Origin: Cryptomeria japonica
Lineage: Eukaryota > Streptophyta > Pinopsida > Cupressales > Cupressaceae
DNA length: 64,000 bases
Direction of reading: 5' to 3'
Assembly: GCF_030272615.1 (NCBI RefSeq)
Contig: NC_081410.1
Coordinates: 223,255,415-223,319,414 of the forward strand
The translations under genes and the position numbers were made by a program. Positions 23,410-37,439 of the stretch are shown one piece after another. The notes under the pieces were generated by a model, which was not told where the DNA came from, did not search any database, and saw only the letters and a program-made list of their open reading frames with translations. The first letter of the stretch is position 1. Each line of letters begins with the position of its first letter.

Positions 23410-23451
23410 ACTAGTCCTCTTTTCAGAAGTTTAACAGCTTGAGGAGATCTA

Positions 23452-24477
23452 ATGTCTACTAATTATTTCAGGAAGGATAGTCCTAAACTTGATGGAACCA
23501 ACTATGGCATATGGAAGATCAGAATGAAGGCACATCTAAATTGCATTGGAAAAGACATCTGGGATGTTACAAAGAATGGTTATACTGCTACTGTACAACG
23601 TCAGCCTAGTCCAGCTAACTTGACTAAATGTGAGGGAAATAATTGCAAAGCAAGAGAAGCACTTTTGAGTGCATTATCAGATCAACAAATCAAGGGACTA
23701 TTAGATAGGTCTACTGCTAAAGCTATTTGGGATCATTTGGAAACACTGAATGAAGGATATTCCACAGTCAAAATTGCAAAACTTGAAAGCTTCCGAGTCA
23801 GGTATGAACATCTAAAAACGGAAGAAGATGAAAGGATTTCTACTTTTATGGAAAGAGTAAATGAAATTGTTTTGGGTATTAAATGTTATGGAGGAACCTT
23901 AAGTGAAGATGAAATTGTTTCAAAAGTTTTAAGAGGATTGCCACCGGCATATAAAATGAAAGTCACTACTATAAATGAGTTAAGAATAGTGCTTAATACA
24001 TCAGTTACTAGGGATACATTAATTGGGAAACTTTCAGCTTTTGAAATTGAAGAATTTGGTCCTGTTGCTACTATAAAGATAGATTTGGCCTTTAAAGCAT
24101 CAACATCATCTGCTCCATCATTTGACAAATCTGATTAGAAAGCCTTTTATGCAAGAGAACTTGAAGAAAGCAGGAAAGAAAATGAAGAACTTGAAGAACT
24201 TGAAGCACTATTTGCAAGGAAAATGCCTAAAGGTCCAGTTGGAAGTAAGTATGAAGGTAAAACACCCTTTAAATGTTTTAAGTGCAATAAGATTGGTCAT
24301 ATGGCTTCAACATGCCCTAATAGACATGCTAGACTAAGAGAAGAAGCTAGAAGAACATACAAACCTAACCTTGAATATGAGAGATACAGATTTAAGAAGA
24401 ATAAAGACAAATCTTGCTACATTGTTGATGAAGGTGTGACTGATGATTGTGATGAGGATCCAGCAGACAATGGATGA
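23452..24477 (+). pseudogene. Copia-1 gag
   Basis: Gag starts at ATG 23452 (MSTNYFRKDSPKLDGTNYG), a typical Copia Gag start with a UBN2-like core (YGIWKIRMKAHL, ALLSALSDQQIK, IWDHLETLNEGY, VSKVLRGLPPAYK). An in-frame TAG at 24136 splits it. The same frame continues to an intact CCHC knuckle CFKCNKIGHMASTC near 24270, then ends at a TGA at 24475 that is a likely TGG-to-TGA change because the frame continues into protease. Gag would form the particle and bind the element RNA. Confidence 0.92.
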
Positions 24478-27400
24478 GTTTTTGTTTCTATAATAGAAGA
24501 TCAACTCACACCTACTGCTCAACCGATAGTACAAGCCTTGGTAGCTAAAGTTGAAGTAAAGGATGAATGGATCATTGATTCAGGATGCTCACATCATATG
24601 ATAGGAGACAAAGGTAAATTCTTGAACTTTCAAGAATACAATGGAGGTTTGGTGAGATTTGGAGATGACAAAGCTTGCTGAATCAAAGGTAAGGGTACAA
24701 TATCTCTTGACGGTAAGCATAACACTGACAATGTTTACTATGTTGAAGGATTAAAGCATAATCTTTTGAGTGTTGGTCAATTAGTTGAGAGAGGATTTCA
24801 TTTACAATTCAAAAATGGAAAATGCAAAATCATGAATAGAACTGGTTTGGAAATTGCAATCGACAATTAGACTAGAGGTAATATCTTTCATTTGAATAAC
24901 AGTGAAAAGACATGCTTAATTGCACATATAGATGAAAGTTGGTTATGGCATAAGAGACTCTGTCATGTAAACTTTGATTGCATGGTAAAGATCAGTATTA
25001 CTAAGGCAGTTAGAGATTTACCTAAAATTGTCAAACCTCAGAATACAATATGTAAGGAATGTCAATTTGGAAATCAAGTTAGAGCTAGTTTCAAAAGTAT
25101 TCCAGAAAAATCTAATAATTCTCTTCATTTGATTCACACTGATTTATGTGGTCCAGCTAGAACTAAAAGCTTACAAGGTGATAGATATTTCATGCTAATC
25201 ATTGATGACTATTCTAGAATGTGTTGGGTTACTTTTCTCAGAGAAAAATCAGAAGCACTTGGAAAGTTCAAACTGTTCAAAGCAATGGTAGAAAATGAGA
25301 CCGGTAAGAAAATCAAATGTCTAAGATCAGATCAAGAAGGTGAATTTACATCTAAGGAATTTAATACATTATGTGAAGTGAATGGAATCAAAAGACAACT
25401 ATCAGCACCTCAGACACCACAGCAGAATGGAGTTGTTGAAAGGAAAAACAGAACTATCTTGGATGCAACAAGAAGTATGTTATCAGAAGCAAACCTACCA
25501 CATGTATATTGGAGAGAGGTAGTCAATACAATGGTCTATACATTCAACAAAGTTCACATCAAAGGTGAAACTGATAAGACCCCTCATGAACTATGGTTTG
25601 GTAATACTCCTACTCTTAAGTATTTTAGAATTTTTTGAAGTAAATGTTATATCAGAAGAGATGAGTATATTGGAAAATTTGATCCTAGAAGTGATGAAGG
25701 AATATTTCTTGGTTATTCATCTAAGAGCAAGGCATATAGAAGTTTTAACAAAATATTGCAGAAAATTGTTGAAAGTACAAATGTAAAGATTGATGAACAA
25801 TTCAGAGGAACTTCAAGGTATATAGACTCTGAACTAGCAACATAAATTTTGACAAATGAACCTACACTGAATCCACTGGTATAGAATGAAGATCCAGTTA
25901 CCCCGGTATCATTTGAGGATTCCACAGTAACTGAGGAGCAACAATAAACAAAGGCACCTCGGTATGTAAGACTGAATCATTCTGAAGTTCATATAATTGG
26001 AAATGAGTTTAAAGGAGTTATGACAAGAGGAAGATTGGAAAATGAAGAGGTATGTCTTATTTCTCAAATTGAACCATCATCTATTAATGAGGCATGTGAA
26101 GATAAATTTTGGATTAAAGCTATGGAAGAAGAATTAGAACAAATCGAGAAAAACAACACTTGGACATTAGTTCCCCGACCTAAAGATAAAAATGTAATTG
26201 GAACCAAATGGGTATTTAGAAATAAACTTAATGAAGATGGTAAGGTTGTCAGAAATAAAGCAAGGCTAGTGTGTAAGGGATATTCTCAGAAGAAAGGAGT
26301 TGATTACAATGAAACCTTTTCACTGGTAGCTAGAATTGAGGCAGTTAGATTATTTTTGGCTTTTGCAGCACACACGAACTACAAAGTTTATCAAATGGAT
26401 ATTAAATGTGCATTTTTTAATGGAGATCTTGAAGAGGAAATATACATTGAACAACCTGATGGATTTTCTTTGACAGATGACAATGATATGGTTTGTAGGT
26501 TAAGAAAAGCTCTGTACGGACTGAAACAAGCCCCAAGAGCCTGGTATCAAGATTGGATAAATATCTTTTAAAGATTGGTTTTACTAAAGGAAATGCAAAC
26601 AAAAATTTATATTACAAAATAAATAATGATGATATCTTGATCATAGAAGTATTTGTTGATGATATAATCTTTGGAGGAGAAGATGGATTATGTAAGGAAT
26701 TTTCTATTAAAATGCAGCAAGAATTTGAAATTTCTATGATTGGAGAAATAAAATTCTTTTTAGGATTGCAGATTTCACAGACTGACAAAGGTATATTTTT
26801 GAGTCAATCCAAGTACTTGAAAGAGTTACTAAAGAAATTTGGGATGGAGAAATCTAAATTGGTAAGCACACCTATGACAACAAATGACAAATTATCGCAA
26901 AGGGATGAATCTACTCCTGTTAATCCAATTAGATACAAATCTATGATAGGAGGTTTACTGTATTTGACACAAACCAGACCTGATATTATGAATGCAGTTT
27001 GTATTGTTTCAAGATTTCAAAGTAATCCTAGAGAAAATCATGAATCAACAGTAAAAAGGATTTTTCGGTACTTACAAGGCACTATAAATCTTGGATTATG
27101 GTACCCCAGAGATGAAAAATTTGAATTATGTGCATACATAGATGCAAATTGGGCAAGAGATGTGGATGATAGAAAAAGCACCACCGACGGAGCATTCTTT
27201 CTTGGAAATAGACTAGTTTCTTGGTTGAGTAAGAAACAAAGTTGTACATCTTTATCAACAGCAGAATCAGAATATGTTGCAGCAACAACTAACTATACAC
27301 AGGTACTATGGCTTAAGCAAATGTTGAAAGACATAAAGGTAAAATGCAAGGAACCTATTACTATCTATTGTGACAACACTGCAGCAATTGATATATCTAA

Positions 27401-27600
27401 GAATCCGGTATTACATTCTAAAACCAAACATGTTTCTATTAAACTAAATTTTCTAAGGGAAAATGTTTAAGCAAAGGAGATAAAACTGGTTTATGTGAAT
27501 ACTAAAGAGCAGATTGCAGATATTTTCACAAAACCTTTGCCTAAGGAGACTTTTGAATATCTCAGAGATTAGCTTGGAGTCATACCACCACCGGTAGAGA
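24478..27600 (+). pseudogene. Copia-1 pol: protease, integrase, RT, RNase H
   Basis: Protease: WIIDSGCSHHM near 24570. Integrase: zinc motif WLWHKRLCHVNF ... CKECQFG, then the catalytic D, D, E in HTDLCGPA, LRSDQEGEF and QQNGVVERKNR, all present. [53 protein letters not shown] and FVDDIIFGG. RNase H: AYIDANWARDVDDRKSTT, STAESEYVAA, IYCDNTAAI, KTKHVSIK. Stops occur near 24679, 24868, 25636, 25842, 25882, 25945, 27468 and 27570, with a frameshift near 26555. Most domains are readable but the product is not translatable. Confidence 0.94.
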
Positions 27601-27994
27601 CTTAGACAGTTGATGATTGTCATCAACCGGCAAAATTAACAAAGAAATCTTTTATTTCGGTCTTTGATGGGAAGCTACTTCTCAGGGGGAGTAGTTAGTA
27701 TATTGAATTGATTGGTATTTTGTATATGAACTTGGTTTTATTGTAACTTTGGCATTTGATGTCAAAGGGGGAGAGATTGGTATGGAAAAAATTTGAAAAA
27801 CACAAGGAAAACACATGTTGCTCCCAGGGGGAGAGATTGTTGTTTAGGAGAGATTATTACTCTCTGTATCTGTATTTTGATTTCTAGTTATGATCTCTTT
27901 TTGGAGATTGTTGGTTTCTAGTATTTGGCATTTCTGTTTTGGCACTTTGATGGTTTTTCCATCTTGTTTTGCCATCAATGCCAAAAGGGGAGAT
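27601..27994 (+). promoter_or_regulatory. Copia-1 post-pol region with several PPT-like tracts
   Basis: The final tract AAAAGGGGAGA (27983-27993) touches the 3' LTR. Upstream there are three further tracts of similar form (CAGGGGGAG near 27690, AAAGGGGGAGAGATTG near 27765, CAGGGGGAGAGATTG near 27825). Two of them are followed by LTR-start-like words (TTGGTATGG, TTGTTGTTT). Confidence 0.8.
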
Positions 27995-29062
27995 TGTTGG
28001 TATTTTGGTATGGTTTTGTCATTGATGTCAACACCTACTAAACACTTATCAACTCTTGCACTTTGGAGAATCAACAACATTCACCGGCAAGCAAGTGACT
28101 CATGCACAATCACTAGTATCTGGTACACCAGCAATATATAATGATTACCGACACTTGGAATGATATGGAAAACACATGTTTATGTCAAAGACATCATTTG
28201 AACATCTTGTCCTGGAGTTTTGTTCATTGGTATATTCATATTTGCATATTTGTTGTTACCGACAAATAGGTCTAGGGTTACACCAACAGGTTTATCTTTT
28301 CTAGATCAACATGGCACACTATGGAGATGATTAATTATTGTTGTAAATGCATTAAGTCGACATGTTCAATCGGTTATTGCATTGGATATTGTATTGGTTG
28401 TAAATTTTTTTTATTGTAATATCTTGTAGAGCCAACCTACTAAAATTGGTCTTAGGTTATGGTATAAATCTAAGATCTTATTTGTAAGATCAGATGTAAA
28501 ATGTGAAAAAGGATTGTGTGAAGGTATATGCGAGAATAAGCAGAGCTATACATGCAAACATCATTCAAAGATTGAAGGAAGGGTTTTTGTGAAGATAATC
28601 AGAACTACACTAGTACTGAATCCAACATATGAAGATGCTATTTTGTGCAGTACATTCTTATTGGATGTAACCATCCAACTGTAGTTAGTGTGACTCCCAT
28701 TTTGTGATTGAGCACTGAGCTCTAGGTGCTTGGCCTTTCTGCATGTGCAGACCCCATTTATGTACACTTACTATCTGTAGTAGTATCATCTGATTGTGGG
28801 TAAGGTTTCCCACCATGATTTTTCCCCTTACAAGGTTTCCACGTACAAATATTGGTGTTATGTGTTGTGGATGACTTTGTCTTTATGTTTCATGCACTAA
28901 TCCTTACCGGTATAGAAATTAACTATTAAATCTGTCTACCGGCATATTAAACTAGTTTACCGGTATCAAGCATTAAGTTGGTTAAGTTGTTTTTGGTTTG
29001 AATTTATTTGACAACTGATTCACCCCCCCCCCCCCCCTCTTAGTTGTCTCCGGGACCTAATA
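27995..29062 (+). repeat. Copia-1 3' LTR
   Basis: This 1068-bp copy of the 5' LTR is about 8 bp longer, mainly because the C-tract before its end is 15 C (29023-29037) rather than 7. Its end reads CCTAATA against CCTAACA in the 5' LTR. It is directly followed by the GAGCT target duplication. Confidence 0.95.
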
Positions 29063-30368
<1,306 letters not shown>

Positions 30369-30991
30369 CTAGTTCTTGATGATCATTTGTATGCACATGG
30401 CAGAGAATTGGATCTTCTAGTAGCTCATTTTTGCAATTTATGACAAATTTTTGAATAAATCTTCCACATTTTTGCCTTCAATTTCATGATTCATTTTGTT
30501 TTTTGCATAATTGAGAGTATTTTATTGTGCTATGCTTTATAGCATTTCAAATTTTGTCTCATACACGAGGTCATAGGTTATGCTTTGTATTCAGTTAATT
30601 CAGTCTTGTTGGTTGTGAAAGGTCTCTTTCCTGTCAATTGATTAAATTAAAGATCCTTTGCATAAAATATTTATGTACAATGAAGATCAAGATTTTCATT
30701 GTGCAAATTGGTGGTTTGAGTAAAATTGCTGTCATTTTAGAAATCAACTTGGTGCATCACCTCCTAGAGTAGTTTAAATTTTCATTTTTTCCAATCATTT
30801 CTCACTCTTTTCCTCACCCATTATTAGTTTTAGGAGGTATTTAAAGGGAATTGACCCATAACTTGGAGATTCATTTCTCATTTTGAGTTTACCCACAACT
30901 CAAAATTCGTTTCCATGTTGCACGAAATTTCTTAGGCGTGTGTATTGATTTTCTTAGCAAAAGCGGGTGCATCCTTTGTGACAATAGTCAC
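30369..30991 (+). other. Unassigned AT-rich segment
   Basis: No ORF or repeat partner is seen in this window. A GGTATTTAAAGGG near 30836 could be a TATA box of a degenerate LTR. It lies between the end of the duplicated block and a Gypsy-type LTR. Confidence 0.4.
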
Positions 30992-32057
30992 TGTATACAC
31001 CTAAAAATGGTTTGAAGATAGTTAATTAAATACATAGTTATTTGATTAATTCCCCTTCCCAATTAATTGAATTCACAAGCAATTTAATTAATTTCTCTAT
31101 TCATATACTAAGTAAATAAATCTAAATGATTTATTTACATAGTTCATTTCACATCCCCCTTTGATTAATTAATTCTAAATTAATTAATGTCTCCCCATAT
31201 TAATCAATTCTTCTAATCCCTAATTAAGATTAACAAACTAAATTTTGTTGAGATTAATTGTCATTTTCCAATTATTTGAATTTCTAAATTCAAATGAGCA
31301 CATGGCTCCTAACTTTAACCACCTAACCTAACCATCCTTTAACTTAACCCATTCAATCTAATCTTGGGTCTAACTAACCCTATCCTATCTTGCACATTCT
31401 AACCTCCTTATCCTAACCTCCCATGGTGTGGATATTCTCTCCTTGAGACACATGGCACTTTTGCCACATGTCTCCTCCCTTGGACACTTGCCCTCTCATG
31501 AGCAAGGCTCCTTGACACTTGTCACCATAGAGATGACAAGTGTCCATTCCTCCAACCTCTTCTCCAACTTCCTCAATCTTGGCCCTTGATATCTTCAAAT
31601 CAAATCTGAACCATTGATTCTTGCCACCTCAGCTTTGGCCTTGGAATTCCTATAAATATCCCCCATTTTTTAGCAATATGGATCCCATTTATATCAATTT
31701 AGGCATCATTACTATAGGCAATTTGCATTTCAAGTATCTAAGTAATTATATTTTGGATTAATCATAGCATGTTAATCTAGTTTCTTAAATCACACATTTC
31801 ATATCATCTCCATAGTCAATCATGATCAAATAGCTACTCAACTCTTTAGTTGTCATTTTGGAGGTCATTGCTCTGCTGAGAGCCCATCAATCCAACACCT
31901 TCAAGATCCTCAAGAATAGAGGAAAATGGGACATTTCAAGGAAGGCTTATGGTTTGCATCTTTGATTTAGTTTTGAAATTAATCTTTTCAATTACATTAT
32001 ATTGTCTCATTATATGTGTATGCCTCTTATACTAACAAAATTTTTAGCATCACAGTC
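30992..32057 (+). repeat. Gypsy-type LTR, probably solo or truncated
   Basis: It starts TGTATACACCTAAAAATGG and resembles the starts of the other Gypsy LTRs here (TGTAATAGCCTAAAAA and TGTAGACGTATAAAAA). It has an AT-rich U3 with TTAATTAA words and a TATA-like CCTATAAATATCC near 31650. The end is placed at AGCATCACA, about 400 bp after the TATA, by analogy with the LTR at 19718. No matching partner exists in the window. It abuts Copia-2 RNase H codons. Confidence 0.6.
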
Positions 32058-32441
32058 ATAGTAAATAATAGTAGGTTCATCATATAAAACTCTAATGTCT
32101 TTGAGCATCTATTTTATCCAAACTACTTGAGTACAATTTGTAGCAGCAACAATGTATTCAGCTTCAGTAGTAGATAGAGATATAGCATCTTGTTTCTTAC
32201 TCACCCATGACACAAAATTCTTCTTCAAAAAGAAAGCTTCACTGGTAGTTCCCTTGTGGTCATCTACATCACCTGCCCAATCAGCATCAGTATAGGCACA
32301 TAGCATTAAATCATCATTCTTTGGATACCATAGCCCATAGTCAACAATTCCCTTCAAATATCTAAAAATTATTTTAACAACAGTAATATGAGCCTCTTTA
32401 GGATCAACTTGAAATCTAGCACAAAGACACACAACATGCAT
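32058..32441 (-). pseudogene. Copia-2 RNase H, truncated
   Basis: Motifs are YGLWYPKNDDLMLCAYTDADWAGDVDDHKGTT, with the catalytic Asp in the DADW box, and LSTTEAEYIVAATNC with the Glu. The frame is lost at about 32050, before the last conserved segment, where the flanking LTR begins. Needed to degrade RNA in the RNA-DNA hybrid; incomplete here. Confidence 0.88.
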
Positions 32442-32499
32442 AATATCTGGTCTAGTCTAAGTCAGTACAAAAATCCACCAACCATAGATCTATACAAAG

Positions 32500-33480
32500 T
32501 ATGATTCACTTTCTTAGATTCATCATTATTAAACAATTTGCATCCAATCACCATAGGAGTTGCAACAGGTTTAGTATTAGCTAATCCAAATTTCTTTTAC
32601 AATTCCTTCACATACTTAGATTGAGAAATGAAAATACCTTTACCAGTCTGAATAATCTGCAATCTTAAGAAGAATTTCATCTCTCCTATCATAGACATCT
32701 CAAATTCCTTTTGTATATCATCAAAAAACTTCATACTCAAATCATCATCTCCTCCAAAAATAATGTCATCCACAAATACTTCAACAATCAAAATGTTATC
32801 ATTCTCAACTTTAAACTATAAGTTATTGCTAGTTGTACCTTTGCAAAATCCTAACCTCATCAAATACTTATCTAATCTTGCATACAGGGCTCTAGGGGCT
32901 TGTTTCAGTCCATACAATGCTTTCTTAAATCTGCATACCATGTCTCCTTCAATTGATAGAGAAGATCCTTCTAGTTGCTCAATGCAGACTTCCTCCTCAA
33001 GATCACCATTTAGAAAGTCTGATTTGACATCCATCTGATAAACCTTGAAATTCTTATAAGAAGCATATTTAAGTATCAATCTAACAACTTCAATTCTAGC
33101 CATAGGAGAAAATGTTTCACCGTAATCAATACCTTCAATCTAAGAGCATCCCTTATATACCAATCTTGCTTTGTTTCTTACCACTTCATCGACTTCATTC
33201 AATTTATTTTGGAACACCCATTTAGAGCTAGTCATATTTTTGCTGTTAGGTCTGAAAACAAGCTCCCAAGTGTTATTCTTTTCAATCTAATTCAACTCCT
33301 CCTCTAGAGATTTTATCTAATTCTCATCCTTATATGATTCAACAACATCTTTAGGCTCAATCTTAGAAATCAGACATATCTCTTCAGCAACAAGTCTTCT
33401 CCTAGTCATCACACCCTTTTTTTTATCACCAATAATCTGATTCTTAAAGTGATTCAATTTTACTTACCTTGGAGTCTTTA
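32500..33480 (-). pseudogene. Copia-2 reverse transcriptase
   Basis: Copia RT motifs seen are [57 protein letters not shown] and VFVDDIIFGGDDDL with the catalytic Asp pair. A QTRPDI-like segment is degraded near 32450. The upstream part near 33240 reads the WVF-like start. Several stops and frame changes separate these pieces. Confidence 0.9.
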
Positions 33481-33849
33481 GATTATTCTGATTCTTAGGC
33501 TCTTGAAGTCCTTCGCCAACATCAATAATATTCATATTAACTATCTCTACCAGATTAATCTACTTTAGGATCTTAGTCTGTGCAGGCTTAGAGACAATAT
33601 CATGTTCATCAATCTCAAATCCACATGCTCTGATATACTTAGCAAAACATTCATCACCTTTTAAATTTGCACTTTCTACTATCTTTTTCAACCTCTTATT
33701 GTCACATCGGTATTCCTTGCTCTTAGTAGAATATCCCAAGAAGATTCCTTCATCACATCTTGCATCAAAATTTCCTATATCCTCATCTCTTTTTATATAA
33801 AATATTCTTCCAAAAACTCTAAATTATCTAACTATAGGAACATGACCAA

Positions 33850-34860
33850 ACCATAGCTCATAAGGATTCTTATCAGAGTCACCTTTCATATGGACCCAAT
33901 TGAATGTGTAAACAATAGTGCTAACAACTTCCTTCCAAAAGGTTTGTACAACATTTCCTTCAATCATTATCATTCTAGTAGCATCAAAGATTGTCATATT
34001 CTTCCTTTCAACAACTCCATTCTGTTGAGGCGTTCTAGGAGAAGATAACTACCTTCTAATTCCATTCCTCTCATAGAATGTATCAAAATCACCAGACATG
34101 AATTCCCCTCCTCTATTAGATGTCAGACACTTTAGATTCAATCATGTCTCAATTTCCACCTTTGCTTTGAATATCTTGAATTTCTCCAATGCTTTTGATT
34201 TCTCCCTTAGAAAAGTCACCCACATCATTCTAGAGTAATCATCAATCAACAACATGAAATACATATCACCCTACATGCTTCTCACTCTAGTAGGACCACA
34301 TAAGTCAGTATGCACAAGATCTAATAGTCCATTAGATGTATACAATTTTCTTTTAAATGATGTTCTGGTTTGCTTCCCCAATTGACGTTCTTTACATACC
34401 AGATTGGAGGGCTTCACAATCTTAGGCAAATCTCTAATAGCTTGAGTATAACTTATTCTTATCATACAGTCAAAGTTAACATGACACATCCTCCAATGCC
34501 ACAACCAACTTTCATCTATTTGAGCAATCAAACAATTTTTCTCACTTGCATTCAAGTGAAAGATATTACCTTTAGTTTTAGTCCTTGTTGCAATCTCTAC
34601 ACTAGAGTCATTCAAAATCTTGCATTTACCATTCTTGAATTGCAAATTATATCCCTTGCTAGCCATCTATCCAATAGTCAAAAGATTATTCTTTAATCCT
34701 TCAACATATAAGACATCATTAGTGTTATTCTTACCATTAAAAGATATAGAACCTCTACCATGAATCACACAAGATTTATCATCTCCAAATCTTACTATAC
34801 CACCATCATACCTTTCCATACTTAAAAATTTACTTTCATACCTGTCATATGATGTGAAAA
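33850..34860 (-). pseudogene. Copia-2 integrase
   Basis: A GAG-pre-integrase region reads LIAQIDESWLWHWRMCHVNF and LVCKERQLGKQ; the second Cys of the final CxxC is Arg. The core follows with DLVHTDLCGPTRV and, in other frames, the strands leading to the second Asp near 34100 and to QQNGVVERKN near 34000. Protease lies just upstream in degraded form. Multiple stops break the frame. Confidence 0.85.
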
Positions 34861-34999
34861 AATGATATCAATTACCCATTCATCTTTCTCAATAATCTTA
34901 GAAGGAAAAGATTTCTCCTTAATAATGCAGCTTGTAGGTTTTACTGGTACTAGATCATCTTCTTTGATAGTAGTTTACACAAACTCATCTTTTGAATTT

Positions 35000-35979
35000 T
35001 CATTGTCTGATTCTTCATCTATCACACCTTCATCAGTAGCATAATAGCATCTTTTCTAATTTATGTACTTCTGGTAGGGCTTGTAGGGCTTATCATGCTT
35101 ATCAAATCTACCATGTCTTTCATTTTTATCATACCTAGACATTATTTCAAGATACCTAGAAGAAAAATGTCCTATCTTATTACAAGAGAAACATTTCAAA
35201 GGTAACTTTCCATCATACTTATTGTCTCCCTTAGGCAATCTCTGAGCAATAAATGCTTCAAGCTCATATAACTCTCTCTCTTGTTATTCCATCTCTCTCA
35301 TCTCTCTTTCATATCTTGAAAGCCTAGAGGAACTCTCTCTTGGATCATACAGTTTCTTCTTGGGTATAGAGGATTTAAATATAGTCTCAAATTTACCATG
35401 TGATTCTCCAAATTTTCTCAACTCAAATGCAACCAGCTTACCAACCAACATATCTCTTGTCACGGTAGTCACACTCCATATCTCATCAATAGCAACAACT
35501 TTATCTTTATAAGCTGGAGGCAAGGATCTAAATACCTTAGAAACAATCTCATCTTCCTCAAGAGTTCCACCACCACATTTGATGTTCATAACAAGCTCAT
35601 TCACCTTAGCCATAAAGGAAGTTATGTTCTCATCTTCTCCCATCTTTAATGTTTCATATTTTCCCTTCAAACTCTGCAATTTAGAAAATTTACTTGTGCA
35701 TCTCCTTCATACAAAACCTTGAGCTTCTTCCATATCTCATGTATAGTTTGAAGTCCCATCACATTAGTCATCTCTGAATCAGTCAAAGAACTCAATAATG
35801 CTTCCTTAATCTCATCAGCAGTAACTAGTCCATTCAGAGGAACATTGTAAATATTCCTTGTAATTTTCCAATAATCTTCACCAAGGCACTTCAAATGAAC
35901 TGCCATCCAATCCTTCTAGATAGTATAATTATTTCTATCAAATCTAGGACTCTCCTTCTTAAACACATAAGCTGCCATC
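35000..35979 (-). pseudogene. Copia-2 gag
   Basis: The likely start is ATG 35979 (MAAYVFKKESPRFD), with a TAG in place of TGG soon after. UBN2-like motifs follow: ALLSSLTDSEM, IHEIWKKLKVLYEGD, LKGKYETLKMGEDENITSF and VSKVFRSLPPAYK. The zinc knuckle near 35190 reads CFSCNKIGHFSSRY, so its last Cys is Tyr. A short frameshift occurs near 35680. Confidence 0.88.
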
Positions 35980-36020
35980 CCAGATCTTCTCAAGCAGTTA
36001 AGCTTCTTCCAGAGGATCTA

Positions 36021-36034
36021 GCTCTAATACCACT
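36021..36034 (-). promoter_or_regulatory. Copia-2 primer-binding site
   Basis: On the minus strand AGTGGTATTAGAGC follows the LTR end and matches the tRNA-Met PBS TGGTATCAGAGC with one C-to-T change. Confidence 0.88.
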
Positions 36035-37300
36035 TGTTGGCAACAACACCAAGGAAAACCGAGAGGGGGGGGGGGGGGGGGTTGATTCAGTTTTCACCAT
36101 ATCAGAACAATTAAGCACAATCTCAGATCTGATCAACTTCATCAAAAAGAAAGATAACAAAAATAACAACACACATAACACCAATATTTTTTACGTGGAA
36201 AACCTGGTTAAGGGAAAAACCATGGTGGGAACCTACCCACAATGAGATAATACTTTGTAGTAGTATGTGTAAATATTACAATGGGGAATGTACATGCATT
36301 CAGAAACACTTCCTAGAGCTCACTACTCAAATTACAGTGACCTAGAAGGCTCCAACCCTTAGGGAAGGTTCACTACCTTAAAATAAAATTTGGAGTACAA
36401 TCCAAAAAGAATGAACTGCAAAAATAGAATCTACTAATGCCTGTTGATGGTTCTGATAAAGCTCAAATGTCTACCCTTCACCAATCTCTACTCACTACAC
36501 CACACCAAAGGATAAATTCACTTATGCACACATACATCACTCTCTAATGATGTAGACTCAATACCTCTATCCACAAATTACATGAATATTACACCCATTT
36601 ATATAGATCATCAACCTTGAATACAAGGTCGACCAAACCCATAACACCTAATTACAAATATTACATCACACGATACATAAATCAACCACTAGACCAATAC
36701 AATGTCATAGACAACATAGTATGGACCTAAATCAACTCCTCAAATACACACTACCAAAAATCTCACCAAGATCAATTGCAACATGTTACACCACCAAAAT
36801 ACTACATAGCATGAAGAATATCACCGAACCATGAAAATCATCAAAAACTTGCACAATAATCAATGTGGACCACCAAAGGACATGATTAGGAAACACCAAC
36901 AAGCACATTAGAACCATCCACAATAGCTGCACCAACACCACTTATGCAAATTTTCATCGATCAACATGCTAAAGATCAAAAACACTCAACAATAGCAACT
37001 CAGATAAGAAAAATTGCTTCTGGAGCACCAAATCATGAACCACTTGAAAGGAGGATACACACGAACATCCAAAACATTCTCCCAAATCTACAACATAAGA
37101 TATGATCATACTAGAGCTCACCAAATCAAAAATCGAACTCTGTCGACCATTGAACAGAAAGACCAAAACCTCAAACCAAATCAAATGATATGATCAAGTA
37201 AAATTCTGGATCACTGAAACCATTTCTCTGCAATACCAAAACATAGGAATATGTTGACATTAATGATAACAACATATCCTAGCAGCAACAATGTCCAACA
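36035..37300 (-). repeat. Copia-2 5' LTR
   Basis: This 1266-bp LTR reads TGTTGGACATTGTTGC at its minus-strand start and GTTGCCAACA at its end. It has ATCATTAATGTCAAC near the start, a CCCACCATGGTTTTTCCC box near 36220, and a 17-base C-tract on the LTR strand (36065-36081 as G on the plus strand), the longest in the window. Confidence 0.92.
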
Positions 37301-37439
37301 CCTGATTGCCTACTTGATGAGTGGGAAAATGCATTTCAGTTTGATCCCATTGATGAGATCAAAGACACGGGCCTAGGTACCTATTGCATCCATGAAGAGG
37401 ATGCCCCTATCCCCAATCTCTCAAAACAATACAATGCCA

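Larger units (their letters stand above)
22337..29062 (+). mobile_element. Full-length Copia retrotransposon (Copia-1)
   Basis: The 6726-bp element has LTRs at 22337-23396 and 27995-29062, both TGTTGG ... CTAA(C/T)A. It has a tRNA-Met PBS, gag-pol in the order Gag, protease, integrase, RT, RNase H, and a polypurine tract. It is flanked by a perfect 5-bp target duplication GAGCT (22332-22336, 29063-29067). The empty site is visible in copy A of the surrounding block near 1570. The frame has many stops and one frameshift. The LTRs differ by roughly 5-10% over the first 230 bases by eye, so the insertion is old. Confidence 0.96.
32058..37300 (-). mobile_element. 3'-truncated Copia element (Copia-2)
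   Basis: On the minus strand: 5' LTR (36035-37300), PBS, gag, protease, integrase, RT and part of RNase H. The coding sequence breaks off near 32050, in the YCDN region of RNase H, against a Gypsy-type LTR. No 3' LTR is present. At its 5' side it abuts Gypsy-2 pol at 37301, so it probably inserted into that Gypsy element. Confidence 0.88.

Noticed and set aside
30987-32062. Target duplication GTCAC/GTCAT around the LTR at 30992
   Set aside because: Only four of five bases match, and the two flanks (unassigned DNA and Copia-2 RNase H) do not join into one target, so a simple insertion is not supported.
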